64,000 bases of DNA, taken from Mesorhizobium kowhaii (GTDB taxonomy: Bacteria; Pseudomonadota; Alphaproteobacteria; Rhizobiales; Rhizobiaceae). Positions 1 to 10,456 of the stretch are shown in pieces. The stretch spans positions 186,001 through 250,000 of the forward strand of contig NZ_MZXV01000085.1 in the NCBI RefSeq assembly GCF_003253745.1. The letters are read 5' to 3'. Each line of letters starts with the position of its first letter. Positions within the stretch are counted from its first letter, which is position 1. A program made the translations under genes and the position numbers. Under the pieces are notes generated by a model. The model saw only the letters and a program-made list of their open reading frames with translations, made no database searches and had not been told where the DNA came from.

Positions 1-447
1 GACGAAGACCCGGACATCGCCACTATGGCGCTGCGCCATGAACCGCTGGTGCTGGCGATCCCCGAAGGTGATCCGCTTGTAGAGTTGTCGGACATCAGGC
101 CGCACCACCTCGACGGCCGCACCTGGATTACCGTCGTGCGCCAACCTGACGACACCAACCGTGGCCAGTTCCTGGCTGCTTGCGCCAAGGCCGGCTTTTT
201 GCCCGACATCGCTTACGAGACGGCAGATCCGTTGACCTCGCTCGGTCTGGTCAGCGCCGGTCTTGGCCTGGCGACGGTGCAGGCCAGCCTGCGTGCCGCC
301 GCACCATCGCGGATCGTGTTTCGCGACCTGCCATGGTTCGAACGCACGGTTTCCATTTATCTCGCGTGGCGGCGGCATGATCGCCGTGCGGTGATCGCCG
401 GCTTGAGGGAGGCAGCGCGGGAAGAGGGTAGGGCAGTAGGGCAGTAG
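1..447 (+). CDS. LysR-family regulator, C-terminal part (5' end outside window)
   Basis: The frame is open from base 1 to the TAG at 445-447, so this is the 3' end of a longer gene; the ATG at 25 is internal. The 149 visible residues look like the second half of a LysR periplasmic-binding-like effector domain: alternating beta/alpha segments, an EPLVLAIPEGDPL strand typical of subdomain II, and the glycine-rich SAGLGLATV segment usually found near the effector cleft. The HTH is not in the window, so the regulated genes cannot be inferred. The last codons run into the 8-bp tandem repeat that follows. Confidence 0.8.
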   Translation, partial: DEDPDIATMALRHEPLVLAIPEGDPLVELSDIRPHHLDGRTWITVVRQPDDTNRGQFLAACAKAGFLPDIAYETADPLTSLGLVSAGLGLATVQASLRAAAPSRIVFRDLPWFERTVSIYLAWRRHDRRAVIAGLREAAREEGRAVGQ

Positions 448-528
448 GGCAGTAGGGCAGTAGGGCAGTAGGGCAGTAGGGCAGTAGGGGACACTCCAGG
501 CAATCTACATACTGCCTTACTGCCCTAC
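431..528. repeat. 8-bp tandem repeat (7 x GGGCAGTA) with inverted copies; possible bidirectional terminator
   Basis: Seven perfect tandem copies of GGGCAGTA occupy 431-486. After a 23-base spacer, TACTGCC-T-TACTGCCC at 510-525 gives reverse-complement copies, so the region can fold into a hairpin between the two convergent genes. The stop codon of the LysR gene lies in the second unit. Because the unit is not a multiple of three, copy-number change upstream of that stop would alter the C-terminus by a few residues. There is no CRISPR-like spacer structure. Confidence 0.85.
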
Positions 529-540
529 TCCCTTATTCCC

Positions 541-1152
541 CTAGAGTTTGTCGATCACCGACTGCATGCCCTCGGTCGGGGCGTCGACAGAGGAGCCTGC
601 CACCATGATGGCGGCGACGATTGCCTCGGGGTCGTTGACCACCAGCGGCTTGACCCGCTGCGCGGTGTGGATGAAGCCCTCGGCGGCCATGTGGTCGAGC
701 AATGCCAGCATCGGATCCCAGAATCCGCCAATGTTGCCGAAGACGATCGGCTTGCGGTGATGGCCGAGCTGCGCCCAGGTCATGACCTCGACGATCTCCT
801 CGACCGTGCCGATGCCGCCCGGCAGCGCCACAAAGGCGTCGGATTTTTCGAACATCCTGTGTTTGCGCTCGTGCATGTTATCGGTGATCACGAGCTCGTC
901 GAGCCGGTCAAGCGCGGTTTCGGTCGCCTCCTTGTTGATCAGGAAGCGCGGAATGATGCCCGTCACCTTGCCGCCGGCACGCAAGGCGCCCTCGGCGACG
1001 GCGCCCATGATGCCTTTGGTGCCGCCGCCGTAAATCAGCCTGAGGCCGGAGCGCGCAAGCGAGCGCCCAAGCAGGTGACCGGCCTTGGCATAGGTTTCAT
1101 CGCGGCCCGGAGACGAGCCGCAATAGACGCAGACGGATCGAATCGTGTTCAT
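541..1152 (-). CDS. LOG family (TIGR00730) nucleoside monophosphate phosphoribohydrolase
   Basis: 203 aa, Rossmann-like. Family members hydrolyse the N-glycosidic bond of nucleoside 5'-monophosphates; in plants and some bacteria this releases free cytokinin bases. YGGGTKGIMG is at about 41-50, and the catalytic/phosphate motif PGGIGT followed by VEE is at 111-119, preceded by the conserved MHERK segment (93-97). The start is put at the ATG at 1152, which begins the conserved SVCVYCGSS strand. An upstream TTG at 1188 would add 12 residues of no family character. Cytoplasmic. Whether the substrate is a cytokinin precursor or general AMP/GMP salvage cannot be told from the sequence. Confidence 0.9.
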   Translation of the reverse strand: MNTIRSVCVYCGSSPGRDETYAKAGHLLGRSLARSGLRLIYGGGTKGIMGAVAEGALRAGGKVTGIIPRFLINKEATETALDRLDELVITDNMHERKHRMFEKSDAFVALPGGIGTVEEIVEVMTWAQLGHHRKPIVFGNIGGFWDPMLALLDHMAAEGFIHTAQRVKPLVVNDPEAIVAAIMVAGSSVDAPTEGMQSVIDKL

Positions 1153-1264
1153 ACGATGATTGGTGATTGGGTCTGAATGCGGGGTCAAGCCCGGGGCGGG
1201 CTTTTTCTTGTCGGCTTTGGCAAAACAGGCTAGACCGGCATTAGGTGGCTAAGGGGTAGGGAAT

Positions 1265-2731
1265 ATGGCAATTAATCCACTGAAGGCGTTCTTGTTCGCA
1301 GCGGGTGGGACCGTTGCGGCCGCAGGAACCGCCTATGTATCGGGCGCACTCGACCCGTATCTCAATCACACGCCGCCGGCGGAAGTAGCGGCACTGACGC
1401 CGCCCGCGGCGCCGAAACCGGCCGATCCAGGCACGGAAGCGCGGCTGCCGCCAGCGGCGGTGCCGGCTGCTCCCGCTGCGGCGCCTCAGGCGACGGCCCC
1501 GGCCGCACCGGCAACGGATGCGGCGACGCCCGCTGCAACCGGTCCGATCGTGCCGTCCTTCGATGTGGTGCGCGTCGAGAGCAATGGCTCGATCGTCATT
1601 GCCGGCAATGCGGCGCCCAACTCGAAGGTCGAGATCCTCAGCGGCGGCACCGTGCTCGGCTCGACGGTCGCCGGCCCCGACGGCGCCTTTGTCATCGTGC
1701 TCGACGATCCGCTGAAGCCGGGCGACTATACAATTGCACTGCGCGCCACCACCGGCGATGTCGTGACCGCCTCGGCGCAGACCGCTGTCGTCTCGGTTCC
1801 CAAGGATGCGGCCGGCCAGGTGCTGGCCATGGTCGAGGAGCCCGGCAAGCCGGCCGAACTGCTCACCGTTCCGGCGCCGGAGACAAAGCCAGCCGCCCCG
1901 GCGGCCGGCGACCATGCTGCCGCCCCGGCTGCTCCTGCAGCCGAAGCCCCTGCAACTGCTGCTCCGGCTCCAGCTACGCCACCCGCGGCATCAGTGGCCG
2001 AACCCAAGATCGTCGTCGAGGCGGTCGAGATCGACGGCAACAAGATTTTTGTCGCCGGTCTCGCCGATGCCGGCCGCAAGGTGCGCGCCTATGCCAACGA
2101 CATCCTGCTCGGTGACGCGCAGACGTCGCCGGACGGCCACTTCCTGGTCGAGGCGACGCGCGACATTCCGGTCGGCAGCTACACCATCCATGTCGATGGT
2201 CTCGATGCCGAGGGGGTGAAAGTTGTGGCCCGCGCCGCCGTACCGTTCGAGCGCGAGCCGGGTGAATCGGTCGCCGCCGTGGCGCCCGCCGAAGCAAAGC
2301 CCGCCGAGCCGAAGTCGGCCGCGCCCGCTGTCGTGGCGGCTGCTCCGGCGGTACCCGCACCGGCTCCTGCTGCACCAGCCACCGAAGCACTGGCAACGCC
2401 GACAGCGCCCGCCACTGAGGCTCCGGCCGATGTGGCAGCGGCAACGCCGCCAGGCAATGTGCCCGAGACAGTGGCGCCCAAGCTCGAGCATGCCGGCAGC
2501 GCCGTCATCATCCGCCGCAACGATACGCTGTGGCGGATTTCGCGGCGCGTCTACGGCCATGGCGTGCGGTATTCGACCATCTACCTCGCCAACCAGGATC
2601 AGATCAGCGATCCCGACCGCATCTGGCCTGGACAGGTGTTCAAGGTCCCGGAAAAGTCGAAGGAAGGCGAAGCCGCCGACCTCAAGGCGATGGGCGAGCA
2701 GGCGACGACGGCGCCGCCCAAGACCAAGTAG
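1265..2731 (+). CDS. LysM-domain envelope protein with two Ig-like repeats and Ala/Pro linkers
   Basis: 488 aa. The N-terminus has a hydrophobic segment (about 8-28), probably an anchor or uncleaved signal. A long Ala/Pro-rich linker follows. Two homologous beta-rich modules at about 98-165 and 247-315 share the pattern of a G..I.V.G strand, K..V.A/E, LG, DG.F, and PG/VGSYTI, i.e. bacterial Ig-like repeats. A second Pro/Ala linker leads to one LysM domain (about 410-458; NDTLWRIS...IYLANQDQI...IWPGQVFKVP), which binds peptidoglycan glycans. I infer a cell-wall-associated structural protein of the periplasm. A GGGGTAGGGA stretch precedes the ATG. It stands alone between a minus-strand and a distal minus-strand gene. 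Confidence 0.85.
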   Translation: MAINPLKAFLFAAGGTVAAAGTAYVSGALDPYLNHTPPAEVAALTPPAAPKPADPGTEARLPPAAVPAAPAAAPQATAPAAPATDAATPAATGPIVPSFDVVRVESNGSIVIAGNAAPNSKVEILSGGTVLGSTVAGPDGAFVIVLDDPLKPGDYTIALRATTGDVVTASAQTAVVSVPKDAAGQVLAMVEEPGKPAELLTVPAPETKPAAPAAGDHAAAPAAPAAEAPATAAPAPATPPAASVAEPKIVVEAVEIDGNKIFVAGLADAGRKVRAYANDILLGDAQTSPDGHFLVEATRDIPVGSYTIHVDGLDAEGVKVVARAAVPFEREPGESVAAVAPAEAKPAEPKSAAPAVVAAAPAVPAPAPAAPATEALATPTAPATEAPADVAAATPPGNVPETVAPKLEHAGSAVIIRRNDTLWRISRRVYGHGVRYSTIYLANQDQISDPDRIWPGQVFKVPEKSKEGEAADLKAMGEQATTAPPKTK

Positions 2732-2760
2732 AGCCAAGGCCACCCAGAGGTCGAAGTCAG

Positions 2761-3552
2761 CTAGCTCGTTGAGCCGCTCCGGTGAAGTTTGAGCCCGGTC
2801 ATGTTCTGATCGCCCAGGTCAGGGCGTAGGTTCATGCTCGGAATCAAATAGTCGCCGCCATTCTGCCGGCGATAGGGAATGGGCTGCGTGGTAGCGAGCG
2901 TTCTCATTCGCTCGCGCAGGCGCTCGGCAGCGGGCTCGAAGTCGGCTTCACCAAAGCGGTCGACGCTATAGACGACAAACGGCGGAAGCACGTCGTAACC
3001 CGGGTAGTAGAGAATCCCGTGATTGATCGGGAACAGCAGGTCGTCGATCTCTCCGTTGACGCCGCGAGGCGCGTAGTGCTCTTTCCAGCCACCGGCTGTC
3101 ACGATCAGCATTGCGCGCTTGCCGACCAGGGTTCCTTCTCCGTAGCGGTCGCCCCATCGTTTGTCGCTATGCTCACCAACACCGTAAGCGAAGCCGTAAG
3201 CGAAGACCCTGTCGACCCAACCTTTGAGAATTGCCGGCATGGCAAACCACCAGAGCGGGAACTGGAGGATCAGCGCATCCGCCCAAAGCAGCTTGACGAT
3301 TTCGGCCTTGACGTCTTCTGTCAGCGCGTCGGCCTCGAAAGACTTCTTTGACGCTGCGCCAGGCATCAGCCGCGCATCCGGCGCCAAAACCGGAAAATCG
3401 GTCCGATCGACCGCTGATTTCCAACCTTGGGCGTAAAGGTCCGTTACCCGCACTTCGTGACCCTGTGCCTGCAGTTCTTTGATGGCCACGTCGCGGAGCG
3501 CGCCGCTGAGCGAGCGCGATTCGGGATGAGCGAAGACAAGCAGAATTTTCAT
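2761..3552 (-). CDS. NAD(P)H dehydrogenase (quinone), flavodoxin-2 family
   Basis: 263 aa. The fold starts with MKILLVFAHPESRSLSGAL, the FMN/FAD phosphate-binding loop of the NQO1/MdaB/KefF group, and contains the LQFPLWWFAMPAILKGWVDRVF segment and GKRAMLIVTAGG strand characteristic of these two-electron quinone reductases. The open frame extends upstream to 3975, but that part has no family match; the ATG at 3552 has a GGAG-like RBS and begins the first beta strand. It is divergent from the LysR gene at 3646, which is its likely regulator. Cytoplasmic. The physiological quinone or xenobiotic substrate is unknown. Confidence 0.9.
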   Translation of the reverse strand: MKILLVFAHPESRSLSGALRDVAIKELQAQGHEVRVTDLYAQGWKSAVDRTDFPVLAPDARLMPGAASKKSFEADALTEDVKAEIVKLLWADALILQFPLWWFAMPAILKGWVDRVFAYGFAYGVGEHSDKRWGDRYGEGTLVGKRAMLIVTAGGWKEHYAPRGVNGEIDDLLFPINHGILYYPGYDVLPPFVVYSVDRFGEADFEPAAERLRERMRTLATTQPIPYRRQNGGDYLIPSMNLRPDLGDQNMTGLKLHRSGSTS

Positions 3553-3621
3553 GCGGCGACTCCAGGGATTGAAAACCTGTCCATCAGGTAGGCAATATCG
3601 ATGAAATCCGCTACGCATTGG

Positions 3622-3653
3622 TAATGGATAAGATTGTGCCGAATAATGGATAA
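3622..3653. promoter_or_regulatory. Direct repeat TAATGGATAA x2 in divergent promoter region
   Basis: The 10-mer TAATGGATAA occurs at 3622-3631 and again at 3644-3653, 22 bp apart (about two helical turns). The second copy overlaps the proposed LysR start codon at 3646. Two in-phase sites between a LysR gene and its divergent target are what a LysR-type operator would look like, but the motif is not the T-N11-A form, so this is only a candidate. Confidence 0.3.
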
Positions 3654-4578
3654 ATCGGATATCACGCTCGAACGCATGCGCACCTTCGTTCGCGTCGCAG
3701 AACGGGGCAAGCTGTCGTTGGTTGCCAATGAACTGGGCATCGGGCAATCGACGGTCACGCGGCATTTGCAGGAACTCGAGGAGGCGGTGGGTGTGCCTTT
3801 GCTCAGCAGGACAACCCGGCGGGTCACGCTGACCGACGAGGGTAGCCGGTACTATGCAAACAGCATCCAGATCCTGCGCCTTGTGGAGCAGGCCGGCGAC
3901 GAAGCGCGGGGCGCGCGCGGCGCGCCGGCGGGCACCGTCCGGATATCCTGTACGGCGGCCTTCGGGGTCTTGCACGCCAGCCGATTCATCTTCGCCTTTC
4001 AGGATCGATATCCCGAGATCGGAATTGACCTCAGCCTCACCGACGAGCGTGTTGATCTCGTCCGGGAGGGCGTCGATATCGCGCTTCGCCTGGGGCCACT
4101 CACGGACAGCTCGTTGAAGCTACGCGCCCTCGGCCAATCAAGGCGTCTGCTTGTGGCGTCGCCGGATTATCTGGCGGCGCGAGGGAGACCGGTCATCCCA
4201 CCTGATCTTTCTCGACATGAGGGCATCCGGATGTCGAACGTGGCGGGCAGCGAAACTCTTGCTTTGCAAGGCGCGGGCGGCGAGCTCCATATGGTGCCTT
4301 TCGCGGGGCGACTGCGCATCGACCATGGACTGGCTGCACGCGAGGCCCTGGTTGCGGGCCGAGGGATCGCACCGGCTCATCGATGGCTTGTCGACGATCT
4401 TTTGGCGGCAGGCTTGCTCGAGACGATACTGGTGGACTATTCGCTGCCCTCCGTCCCATTGAACATGCTGATTGTCCCGGAGCGCGCGGCCGTCGCAAGG
4501 GTCCGCCTACTGGTCGACTTTTTGGCTGAACAGATTGCCGATATCCCAGGGATCGAGAAATCCATCTCAAAGCGTTAG
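3646..4578 (+). CDS. LysR-family transcriptional regulator
   Basis: 310 aa from the ATG at 3646. The winged HTH spans about 5-64 (ERMRTFVRVAERGKLS, LGIGQSTVTRHLQELEE, LLSRTTRRVTLTDEG) and is followed by a linker helix and a full effector-binding domain. The frame also allows a TTG start at 3634. It resembles the AaeR/DsdC-like branch whose members often sit divergent to oxidoreductases. Here the divergent neighbour is the flavodoxin-fold quinone reductase, so control of that gene, plus autoregulation from the 93-bp intergenic region, is the natural inference. Confidence 0.9.
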   Translation: MDKSDITLERMRTFVRVAERGKLSLVANELGIGQSTVTRHLQELEEAVGVPLLSRTTRRVTLTDEGSRYYANSIQILRLVEQAGDEARGARGAPAGTVRISCTAAFGVLHASRFIFAFQDRYPEIGIDLSLTDERVDLVREGVDIALRLGPLTDSSLKLRALGQSRRLLVASPDYLAARGRPVIPPDLSRHEGIRMSNVAGSETLALQGAGGELHMVPFAGRLRIDHGLAAREALVAGRGIAPAHRWLVDDLLAAGLLETILVDYSLPSVPLNMLIVPERAAVARVRLLVDFLAEQIADIPGIEKSISKR

Positions 4579-4696
4579 CCGCTATCTGGGTGCTTCGGCC
4601 GCGATCGGTCAGTGGCCGTCGGGGGAACAAATAGCTGAGGACGAACATGCCGATTGGGCGCTATAATCGACGCGCAGTCAGAAGCAAGGCTTATAA

Positions 4697-5590
4697 ATGA
4701 GAAAAGGCGACTTCAGCGAGCTGGCCATGTTTATCGCGGTCGCCGAAGAGGGAAGCTTTACACGTGCCGCCGCAAAGCTTGGCCTATCCCAGTCAGCACT
4801 GAGCTACGCCGTCCGCATGCTCGAGGAGCGGCTCAAAGTCAGATTGATCTCACGAACGACGCGCAGCCTGTCGCTGACCGACGCCGGAGAAAAGCTGCTT
4901 CACAGCCTGCGTCCGGCATTCGACCATATAGACAATGAAATCGCTCAGCTCACCGCACTTCGTGACAAGCCTGCGGGCACAATCCGCATCACCACCTTCC
5001 GCCATGCGGCAAGAACGGTGCTCTGGCCTGTCCTGCTGAAGCTCCTGCCGGAATATCCGGACATCGCTGTCGAGATCAATGTCGATGAAGGGCTCACCGA
5101 CATCGTCGCCGGCCGGTTCGACGCGGGCATCCGCGTCGGCGAGCAGGTCGAGAAAGACATGGTTGCGGTTCGCGTGAGCGCCGACATCCGCATGGCGGTG
5201 GTCGGCTCCCCAACCTACTTTGCCGCCCGTGTGGTCCCCCAAACGCCGCGTGATTTGAGCAACCATAATTGCGTCAGCTACCGGCAAAGCGCAGGAGGCG
5301 GGCTCTATGCCTGGGAGTTCGAGCGTGACGGCGTCGAGCTTGAGGTTCGGGTCAGCGGGTCACTCGTCATCAACGACAATGAGATGCTGGTAAACGCTGC
5401 CCTCGGCGGACTGGGGCTGGTTTACACCTTCGAAACTCAGGTTGCCCAGCACGTTGCCGACGGACGTCTGATCCGTGTGCTGGACGATTGGTGCCCGCCA
5501 TTCTCCGGCTATCACCTCTATTATCCAAGCAGACGACAACAAACCCCGGCCTTCGCCGTCCTGATCGAAGCGCTCCGCTACAAAGGGTAG
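4697..5590 (+). CDS. LysR-family transcriptional regulator
   Basis: 297 aa. Complete LysR protein with an N-terminal HTH (about 5-63: ELAMFIAVAEEGSFTRAAAKLGLSQSALSYAV without gaps to a LISRTTRSLSLT wing) and an effector domain with the strand IAVEINVDEGLTDIVAGRFDAGIRVGE type arrangement of the CrgA/AaeR group. It lies 121 bp upstream of, and co-oriented with, an SDR dehydrogenase, DUF1330 protein and hydrolase, which it may regulate. A TATAAT hexamer at 4672-4677 just ahead of the gene could be its -10 element. The effector is unknown. Confidence 0.88.
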   Translation: MRKGDFSELAMFIAVAEEGSFTRAAAKLGLSQSALSYAVRMLEERLKVRLISRTTRSLSLTDAGEKLLHSLRPAFDHIDNEIAQLTALRDKPAGTIRITTFRHAARTVLWPVLLKLLPEYPDIAVEINVDEGLTDIVAGRFDAGIRVGEQVEKDMVAVRVSADIRMAVVGSPTYFAARVVPQTPRDLSNHNCVSYRQSAGGGLYAWEFERDGVELEVRVSGSLVINDNEMLVNAALGGLGLVYTFETQVAQHVADGRLIRVLDDWCPPFSGYHLYYPSRRQQTPAFAVLIEALRYKG

Positions 5591-5711
5591 CGGTTTTCGA
5601 CTGGCGATGACGCATTTATCAATCCCATTTCTAAGTTCATGCAGATAATAGCGTCTAATCAGGATAAGCTGTGCAGTCTATCTCCTGTCCATTGAAGACA
5701 AGGAGTTGGAT

Positions 5712-6548
5712 ATGAGCAAGGTCTGGTTCATCACGGGTGCCGGCAGCGGCATCGGCGCCGCCACCGCCAGGGCGGCCCTGAAGGCGGGCGATCGGGTGAT
5801 CGCGACTGCCCGCAATCTCGACAAGGTCCGCAATGCGCTGAGCGATGTCGCAGGCGACAGGCTCGTGTGCGTCCAGTTGGACGTCGCCAACGAAGCACAG
5901 GCGAGGGCTGCGGTCGACGAGGCGATAAAGGTATTTGGACGCATCGACGTTCTGGTCAACAATGCCGGCTACAGCCTGCTCGGCAATTTCGAGGAATTGA
6001 GCACCGCCCAGATCGAGGGACTGATCTCGACCAATCTGTACGGCGTCATCCACGTCATGCGCGCGGTTCTTCCGGTCATGCGCAAACAGCGCTCGGGCCG
6101 GATCATCAACATCAGTTCGCTTGCCGGCATAATGGGCTTCAAGCATTGCGGCGCCTACAGCGCTGCCAAATTCGCGGTCGAAGGCCTTTCCCTTTCGGTG
6201 GCGCAGGAGGTCGAACAGTTCGGCATCAAGATCGTGATGGTCGCACCGGGCTTCTTCCGCACGGACCTCCTCGATGCGCAGAACGCCAAATATAGCGCCA
6301 GCACGATCGAGGACTACGCGGCTGAAGGCACTGCCCAAGACATGTGGTCGGGCTATGACGGCAAACAGCAAGGGGATCCCGCCAGGCTCGGCGCTGTCTT
6401 CGTCAAACTTGCCGGGATGGAGAATCCGCCAAGGCAGTTCGTGGCCGGCAGCGACGCCCTTGCGGCGTTCAAGCCGGTCCTCGAAGGACGCCTTGAGCAA
6501 CTGAGCGCTTACGAGGATCTGTCCAGGTCGACAGACGGCTCATTCTAG
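5712..6548 (+). CDS. Short-chain dehydrogenase/reductase (SDR)
   Basis: 278 aa. Classical SDR: TGAGSGIG cofactor loop at 8-15, NNAG in the central strand, a Ser in NISSLAG, and the catalytic Tyr149-x3-Lys153 (YSAAK). The start is fixed by AAGGAG at 5700-5705, six bases before the ATG at 5712; an in-frame TTG at 5706 is inside the RBS. The C-terminal part is longer than in FabG-type enzymes, as in the retinol-dehydrogenase-like or KR-like group. The substrate cannot be predicted. It leads a co-oriented group with a DUF1330 protein (25 bp gap) and a hydrolase. Confidence 0.9.
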   Translation: MSKVWFITGAGSGIGAATARAALKAGDRVIATARNLDKVRNALSDVAGDRLVCVQLDVANEAQARAAVDEAIKVFGRIDVLVNNAGYSLLGNFEELSTAQIEGLISTNLYGVIHVMRAVLPVMRKQRSGRIINISSLAGIMGFKHCGAYSAAKFAVEGLSLSVAQEVEQFGIKIVMVAPGFFRTDLLDAQNAKYSASTIEDYAAEGTAQDMWSGYDGKQQGDPARLGAVFVKLAGMENPPRQFVAGSDALAAFKPVLEGRLEQLSAYEDLSRSTDGSF

Positions 6549-6573
6549 CGCCCAAAGCCAAAGGAATTATACA

Positions 6574-6957
6574 ATGAAGAAACTCGCCATCGGCGCGGCT
6601 GCAGCCACGGCCGTCACCATCGCTCTCGCAGCAACAGGCTATGCGCAGAACACGCAGGCGCCCGGCTACATGATCGCCAACTACACGATCAAGGATGACG
6701 CGGGTTACCAGAAATATATGGAAGAGGCGGGCCCGCTAGCTCCGAAATACGGCGGCAAGATCATCGTCTTCAACCTCAACGCGACCGCTGTGGAAGGCCA
6801 GCCGAAAAAGGTCATCGCCATAGCCGAGTTTCCAAGCCTGGCCGACGCCCAGCGCTTCTACAATTCTCCCGAATATACGGCGGCGAGGAAGTTCCGCGTC
6901 GCCTCGACCGAAGGCACGGTTGTTATCACGGAAGGGTTTGTCCCTCCGCAGCCATAA
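6574..6957 (+). CDS. Secreted DUF1330 domain protein
   Basis: 127 aa. Residues 1-24 form a Sec signal peptide (MKK, a hydrophobic Ala-rich core, cleavage after GYA). The mature part is a ferredoxin-like alpha+beta barrel of the DUF1330 family (YMIANYTIKD, KYGGKIIVF, VIAIAEFPSLADAQRFYNSPEY). Dimeric alpha-beta barrels of this type often bind small hydrophobic molecules, but no activity is established. Most DUF1330 proteins lack a signal peptide, so periplasmic location is a mild oddity. It is probably cotranscribed with the preceding SDR gene. Confidence 0.85.
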   Translation: MKKLAIGAAAATAVTIALAATGYAQNTQAPGYMIANYTIKDDAGYQKYMEEAGPLAPKYGGKIIVFNLNATAVEGQPKKVIAIAEFPSLADAQRFYNSPEYTAARKFRVASTEGTVVITEGFVPPQP

Positions 6958-7046
6958 GGGGCGAATAGGGCGGGGCAGCACCGAGTGTGTCCTCGCCTCA
7001 AATCCCAACGGACATCGACATCTCAACAACCATCAAGGAGGCCCAC

Positions 7047-8117
7047 ATGGGCAACCAGCGCGACAATTCTGTTCAGCAGGAAGGCGCTCTCTCGAATGAC
7101 CGCCGGCAGCTTCTGAAAGCGGGGGTGGCGCTTGCCGCTCTCCCTATCATCGCCGCCTCATCCGCAGTTGCGACGGCTGCGGACAATCAAATGCAAACGG
7201 GTGCAACCATGACCGATGCCAAATCCGAAGAGTTCATCAATGGCCTTGCCGATTTGATGGCACACTCAACCCGCACTCCGATCCTGAGGTGGCCGAATGA
7301 ATACGGCATGGAATACGAGGAGATCTTCTTTCCGGCGATGGATGGCGTGACGATCGAGGGTTGGTTCATCCCTGCCCAATCGGACAGATTGCTCATCTTC
7401 AATCACCCAATGCCCTGCAATCGCTACGGCTACCCGGGGCATCTGGAGCCGTGGAAAAATTTCGGCGGCTTCGAAGTGAATTTCCTGCCGGAATACAAGC
7501 TCCTGCATGATGCAGGCTACAACATCATCACCTACGACATGCGCAACCATGGTCGCAGCGGGATGGGCAGCGGCGGCATCAATGGCCACGGCGTGCTGGA
7601 ATATCGTGACGTCATCGGATCGCTGCGTTACGCGAAATCCCGGCCCGATACCAAGGACATGAAGACGGCCCTTTACAGCCGCTGCCTGGGAGCCAATGCC
7701 ACCATCGTGGGCATGAAGAAGCACCCGGAGGAATTCGCCCACATCAAGGCGATGATCGCCTTGCAGCCCGTGACGCCGGCGGTATTCGTCGAAACAGCGG
7801 TCGAAAACCAGAAAATCGCCAATGGCCTTGATCTGTTCGACGTGGCCTTTCACAAGCAGACCGGCTTTCACCTCGCCGACGTCTGGCCGATGGACTATGC
7901 CAGGGCAGTGACTGTTCCGACACTCGTCGCGCAGGTCCGCGATGATTTCCTGACCAAGCCCTCCAATGTGCAGGAAATTTACGACACCATCTCCTCCGAG
8001 GACAAGAAACTCTTCTGGATCGAAGGGACAGACCAGCGTTTCGAAGGATATAACTACTTCGGAAAAAACCCCCAGCTGGTGCTCGATTGGTTCAGCTCTC
8101 ACATTCCAACGACCTAG
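7047..8117 (+). CDS. Exported alpha/beta hydrolase with Cys in place of nucleophile Ser
   Basis: 356 aa from the ATG at 7047, which has AAGGAGG at 7035-7041; an in-frame start further up is not used. The N-terminus has a Tat-like/Sec leader (NDRRQLLKAGVALAALPIIAASS). The body is an alpha/beta-hydrolase with the strand YNIITYDMRNHGRS. The expected nucleophile elbow reads LYSRCLGAN, with Cys213 where a G-x-S-x-G serine would be, as in dienelactone hydrolase-like enzymes. An acid candidate is in VRDDFLTKPSN. The late region WIEGTDQRFEGYNYF has no His at the usual catalytic place. The substrate is unknown and catalysis by a normal triad is doubtful. Confidence 0.75.
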   Translation: MGNQRDNSVQQEGALSNDRRQLLKAGVALAALPIIAASSAVATAADNQMQTGATMTDAKSEEFINGLADLMAHSTRTPILRWPNEYGMEYEEIFFPAMDGVTIEGWFIPAQSDRLLIFNHPMPCNRYGYPGHLEPWKNFGGFEVNFLPEYKLLHDAGYNIITYDMRNHGRSGMGSGGINGHGVLEYRDVIGSLRYAKSRPDTKDMKTALYSRCLGANATIVGMKKHPEEFAHIKAMIALQPVTPAVFVETAVENQKIANGLDLFDVAFHKQTGFHLADVWPMDYARAVTVPTLVAQVRDDFLTKPSNVQEIYDTISSEDKKLFWIEGTDQRFEGYNYFGKNPQLVLDWFSSHIPTT

Positions 8118-8126
8118 CAGCCAAAT

Positions 8127-8142
8127 CTGCCCATAAGGGCAG
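8127..8142 (+). terminator. Short hairpin after hydrolase gene
   Basis: CTGCCC-ATAA-GGGCAG begins ten bases after the hydrolase stop codon. The stem is perfect but only 6 bp, with no T-tract, so it may be a weak or Rho-assisted 3' end separating this gene from the ArsR gene. Confidence 0.35.
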
Positions 8143-8181
8143 CTTGCCGCAGAACCGGTCATCGTTTATCGCCGATGGACG

Positions 8182-8529
8182 ATGACCGAATCCCCCTTCG
8201 AAACAGACGGATGCCGCCCCGCGCCGCGCAACTGCGCCCCGGACAGCCGCGTTGTCGCCGCAAGGCTTGCCGCCCTTTCACATCCGGCACGGATCGAAAT
8301 CATAAAACACCTGTCGGCCAGCAACTCCTGTTGCTGCCGCGAAGTCGTCGATCGTTTCGATCTGGCGCAATCCACCGTGTCACAACACCTGAAGATACTG
8401 GTCGAAGCCGGGTTGGTCCGCTTCGAGCCTGATCGCCAGCGCTCGCGCTATGCGGTCGACCACGCCGCGCTTGCCGATGTTTCCGCATCGGTCGCCGCGC
8501 TCGTCAATTCCTGCTGCTCCGGCCGCTGA
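8182..8529 (+). CDS. ArsR/SmtB-family repressor with Cys-Cys-Cys motif
   Basis: 115 aa. Winged HTH of the ArsR family: LAALSHPARIEIIKHL (29-44), recognition helix region DLAQSTVSQHLKILVEAGLV (60-79), and beta wing (80-91). Cys50-Cys51-Cys52 sit at the start of the helix that carries the metal-binding ELCVC motif in ArsR/CadC-type sensors, and a second pair Cys111-Cys112 is at the C-terminus; Cys11 and Cys18 lie in the N-terminal arm. This suggests a thiol-based sensor of soft metals, metalloids or thiol reagents. It is 20 bp upstream of an Atm1-type exporter, its probable target, in the same orientation. Confidence 0.85.
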   Translation: MTESPFETDGCRPAPRNCAPDSRVVAARLAALSHPARIEIIKHLSASNSCCCREVVDRFDLAQSTVSQHLKILVEAGLVRFEPDRQRSRYAVDHAALADVSASVAALVNSCCSGR

Positions 8530-8549
8530 AAATAAGAAGAAGGCACAAA

Positions 8550-10430
<1,881 letters not shown>

Positions 10431-10456
10431 GGTTTGGGAGGCACTGACTTTTCCGC

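Noticed and set aside
431..486. CRISPR-like array
   Set aside because: Repeats are 8 bp and contiguous with no spacers; no cas gene in the window.
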